DNA from: CAYRHJ01 sp964424105
Lineage (GTDB): Bacteria > Planctomycetota > Phycisphaerae > UBA1845
Length of the DNA stretch: 64,000 nt
Reading direction: 5' to 3'
Assembly: GCA_964424105.1 (NCBI GenBank)
Contig: CAYRHJ010000007.1
Location: 75,114 to 139,113 of the forward strand
The first letter of the stretch is position 1. Each line of letters opens with the position of its first letter. This document shows positions 62,749 to 64,000 of the stretch, one piece after another. A model generated the notes under the pieces. The model was not told the DNA's origin, ran no database searches, and saw only the letters and a program-made list of their open reading frames with translations. Position numbers and translations under genes: made by a program.

Positions 62749-62973
62749 ATGACCAGAATCGTCGAAGCCATATACGCGGATGGCGTTCTCGAACCGCTTG
62801 AAAGCCTCGATTTGCCCGAACGGCAGCGGGTTCGCCTGACGATTGAACCGATTAACGGGAATCCACCGGGCGATCGCCAGGCCGCCATGCAGCGCCTGAT
62901 CGCACGGTTGCAAGACAGTGCCTTTTCGCATGGCGGTCCATACCCCTCGCGTGACGAGTTGCACGAACGGTGA
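62749..62973 (+). CDS. DUF104-like antitoxin, copy 1
   Basis: The 74-residue protein begins MTRIVEAIYADGVLEPLESL and continues with LPERQRVRLTIEP. This matches the AF2212-like (DUF104) antitoxin family, which often pairs with PIN-domain toxins. The helical C-terminus (SRDELHER) overlaps the start of a PIN-toxin remnant by 4 bp. It is the first of two tandem copies offset by 390 bp. Confidence 0.82.
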   Translation: MTRIVEAIYADGVLEPLESLDLPERQRVRLTIEPINGNPPGDRQAAMQRLIARLQDSAFSHGGPYPSRDELHER

Positions 62974-63131
62974 TCGTCACGTTTGATACAAATGTACTTC
63001 TTTATGCCGCGGACCGGCGCGATCCCCGAAAGCAAGGGATTGCCGTCCGAACGCTGCAATCCTCGCCCGACGCCGTGTTGCTCTGGCAGGCGGCCGCCAA
63101 CGGTGTACTTTCGCATGTGTGTTGCGTATAA
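62970..63131 (+). pseudogene. Truncated VapC (PIN) toxin remnant
   Basis: From GTG 62970 the frame gives 53 residues starting IVTFDTNVLLYAADRRDP and DAVLLWQ, like the first 40 residues of the intact toxin downstream. The frame then runs into the upstream region of the second antitoxin copy and stops at TAA 63129-63131. The rest of the PIN domain, with the later catalytic acids, is missing. It is too short to be active. Confidence 0.8.
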
Positions 63132-63138
63132 TTTCGGC

Positions 63139-63363
63139 ATGACCAGAATCGTCGAAGCCATATACGCGGGCGGCGTTCTCGAACCGCTCGAAAGCCTGGA
63201 TCTGCCCGAACGGCAGCGGGTTCGGCTCATCGTGCAGGCCATCGAGAACGGGCCGATGGGCGAGCGCGATGCGGCGTTTGCCCGGTTCCTTGAGGGTGTA
63301 CGTTCCATGGGCTTTTGCCTGAACGGACCTCTACCCACCCGCGATGAGTTGCACGAACGGTGA
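63139..63363 (+). CDS. DUF104-like antitoxin, copy 2
   Basis: The 74-residue paralogue of copy 1 has an almost identical first 31 residues and upstream sequence, but a diverged middle (RFLEGVRSMGFCLNGPL). It overlaps the intact VapC gene by 4 bp (GTGA), as expected of a working toxin-antitoxin pair. Confidence 0.82.
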   Translation: MTRIVEAIYAGGVLEPLESLDLPERQRVRLIVQAIENGPMGERDAAFARFLEGVRSMGFCLNGPLPTRDELHER

Positions 63364-63845
63364 TCGCGTTCGACACCAACATCCTGATCTACTCCTGCGA
63401 CCAATCCGAAATCCATCGCCAATCCATCGCGCTTGAACTCGTTCAGAACACTCGGGACGGCGTGCTGCTTTGGCAAGCGGTTTGCGAATTCATCGGAGCC
63501 TCGCGGAAGCTCGTCGACAAGGGATTCACACGGGCGCACGCCTGGGCGCGGGTGTCCGAACTCCTGCACCTCTTTCCGCTGGTCGTCCCGAATCACCACG
63601 TTCTCGATCGCGCTCGTCAGTTGCACGTCGAACAGCACTGGTCGTTCTGGGACGCCATGATGGTGGGCGCCTGCCTCGACGCGGGAGTGACCCGGCTCTA
63701 CTCCGAAGACCCCCCGGTCGAGCGCCGCCGCAACCGCTGGAAATCGTCAATCCGTTTGTGTGAATTTGGATTCACGGTGGTTTTCGCCCGGGGTCACGCC
63801 ATTCGGCGACGGACAATTGTTCGCCACCGACCGACCCACAATTGA
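63360..63845 (+). CDS. vapC: VapC-like PIN-domain ribonuclease toxin
   Basis: The 161-residue PIN domain begins IAFDTNILIYSCD. Predicted metal-binding acids are Asp5, Glu43 (VCEFIGASRK) and Asp98 (WSFWDAMMVGACLDAG), with a fourth near YSED. Such toxins cleave tRNA or rRNA and are neutralised by the upstream partner. GTG start overlaps the antitoxin stop. The tail after about residue 130 is not PIN-like and may be readthrough into repeat-adjacent DNA. Confidence 0.85.
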   Translation: MIAFDTNILIYSCDQSEIHRQSIALELVQNTRDGVLLWQAVCEFIGASRKLVDKGFTRAHAWARVSELLHLFPLVVPNHHVLDRARQLHVEQHWSFWDAMMVGACLDAGVTRLYSEDPPVERRRNRWKSSIRLCEFGFTVVFARGHAIRRRTIVRHRPTHN

Positions 63846-63872
63846 GTCGGTTCACAGGCATTATTGATCTTT

Positions 63873-63962
63873 GAATGGTCAATTGAACGATGGTTGTCGT
63901 TTCCGCGAAAGCGTGGAACGGCAGCACGCTTGCCTGGACCCCGGCTTTCGCCGGGGTGACGG
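63873..63962. repeat. ~90-bp interspersed repeat ending in a REP-like palindrome
   Basis: This is the second copy of the repeat at about 3736-3831, sharing GAACGATGGT(C/T)GTCGTTTCC and the terminal CTTTCGCCGGGGTGACGG. Confidence 0.75.
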
Positions 63963-64000
63963 TTCGGCGGCAAGAACGGATCAACTTCATTACACCATTC

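Overview
The window reads as a dense, GC-rich chromosomal segment of a Gram-negative-type bacterium, most likely from the Planctomycetota; this is inferred from gene content, not from a marker gene. Pointers are an LptD-like outer-membrane protein, OmpA-type and other lipoproteins, very large ResB/CcsA cytochrome c assembly proteins, a signal peptidase I with a large internal insertion, a SWIB-domain protein with a histone-like tail, and intergenic spaces packed with short interspersed repeats. Genes lie on both strands in short operons.

Region by region. 0.1-7.5 kb: pabA/trpG amidotransferase, a pseudouridine synthase/rRNA methyltransferase fusion, a class V aminotransferase, coiled-coil and PH-domain proteins, hpt and nadA. 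7.5-15.9 kb: M1 peptidase with HEAT repeats, a tandem pair of unknown membrane-anchored paralogues, an SGNH hydrolase, galE, carbamate kinase. 15.9-20.2 kb: MBL hydrolase, nrdR, a GT39-like membrane protein and tilS. 20.5-26.0 kb: a complete pyruvate dehydrogenase operon (E1 alpha, E1 beta, E2, E3) with repeats between its genes. 26.3-30.4 kb: SpoIIE-type phosphatase, lipoprotein, SWIB protein, secreted protein. 30.4-36.1 kb: an accessory region with a three-gene unknown operon, a mosaic of decayed gene fragments, a secreted protein, a candidate selenoprotein and a CapK-like ligase. 37-46.3 kb: lptD, an MMPL/RND exporter, esterase, threonine aldolase, CPBP protease, MOSC protein. 46.4-50.8 kb: tRNA-Val, lipopolysaccharide-kinase-like gene, glycosyltransferase, PAS-GAF-receiver regulator, tRNA-Tyr. 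51.0-52.4 kb: an AT-richer toxin-antitoxin island whose toxin carries an in-frame stop. 52.8-62.7 kb: conserved membrane proteins, OmpA lipoprotein, ResB, CcsA, signal peptidase I. 62.7-63.8 kb: a tandemly duplicated DUF104/VapC module in which the first toxin is truncated.

The most striking signal is at 34145-34621. A TlpA/thioredoxin-like lipoprotein has an in-frame TGA exactly where the first cysteine of the CxxC motif belongs, and a short hairpin with a GGT apical loop starts 11 nt after that TGA. This is the layout of a bacterial selenoprotein with a UxxC motif. The second theme is repeat biology. There are at least three families of short interspersed elements: an approximately 25-bp hairpin element, a 117-bp version of it seen four times and twice read in the same frame within open reading frames, and REP-like palindromes. 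A 96-bp MITE with terminal inverted repeats has landed inside one of the short elements.
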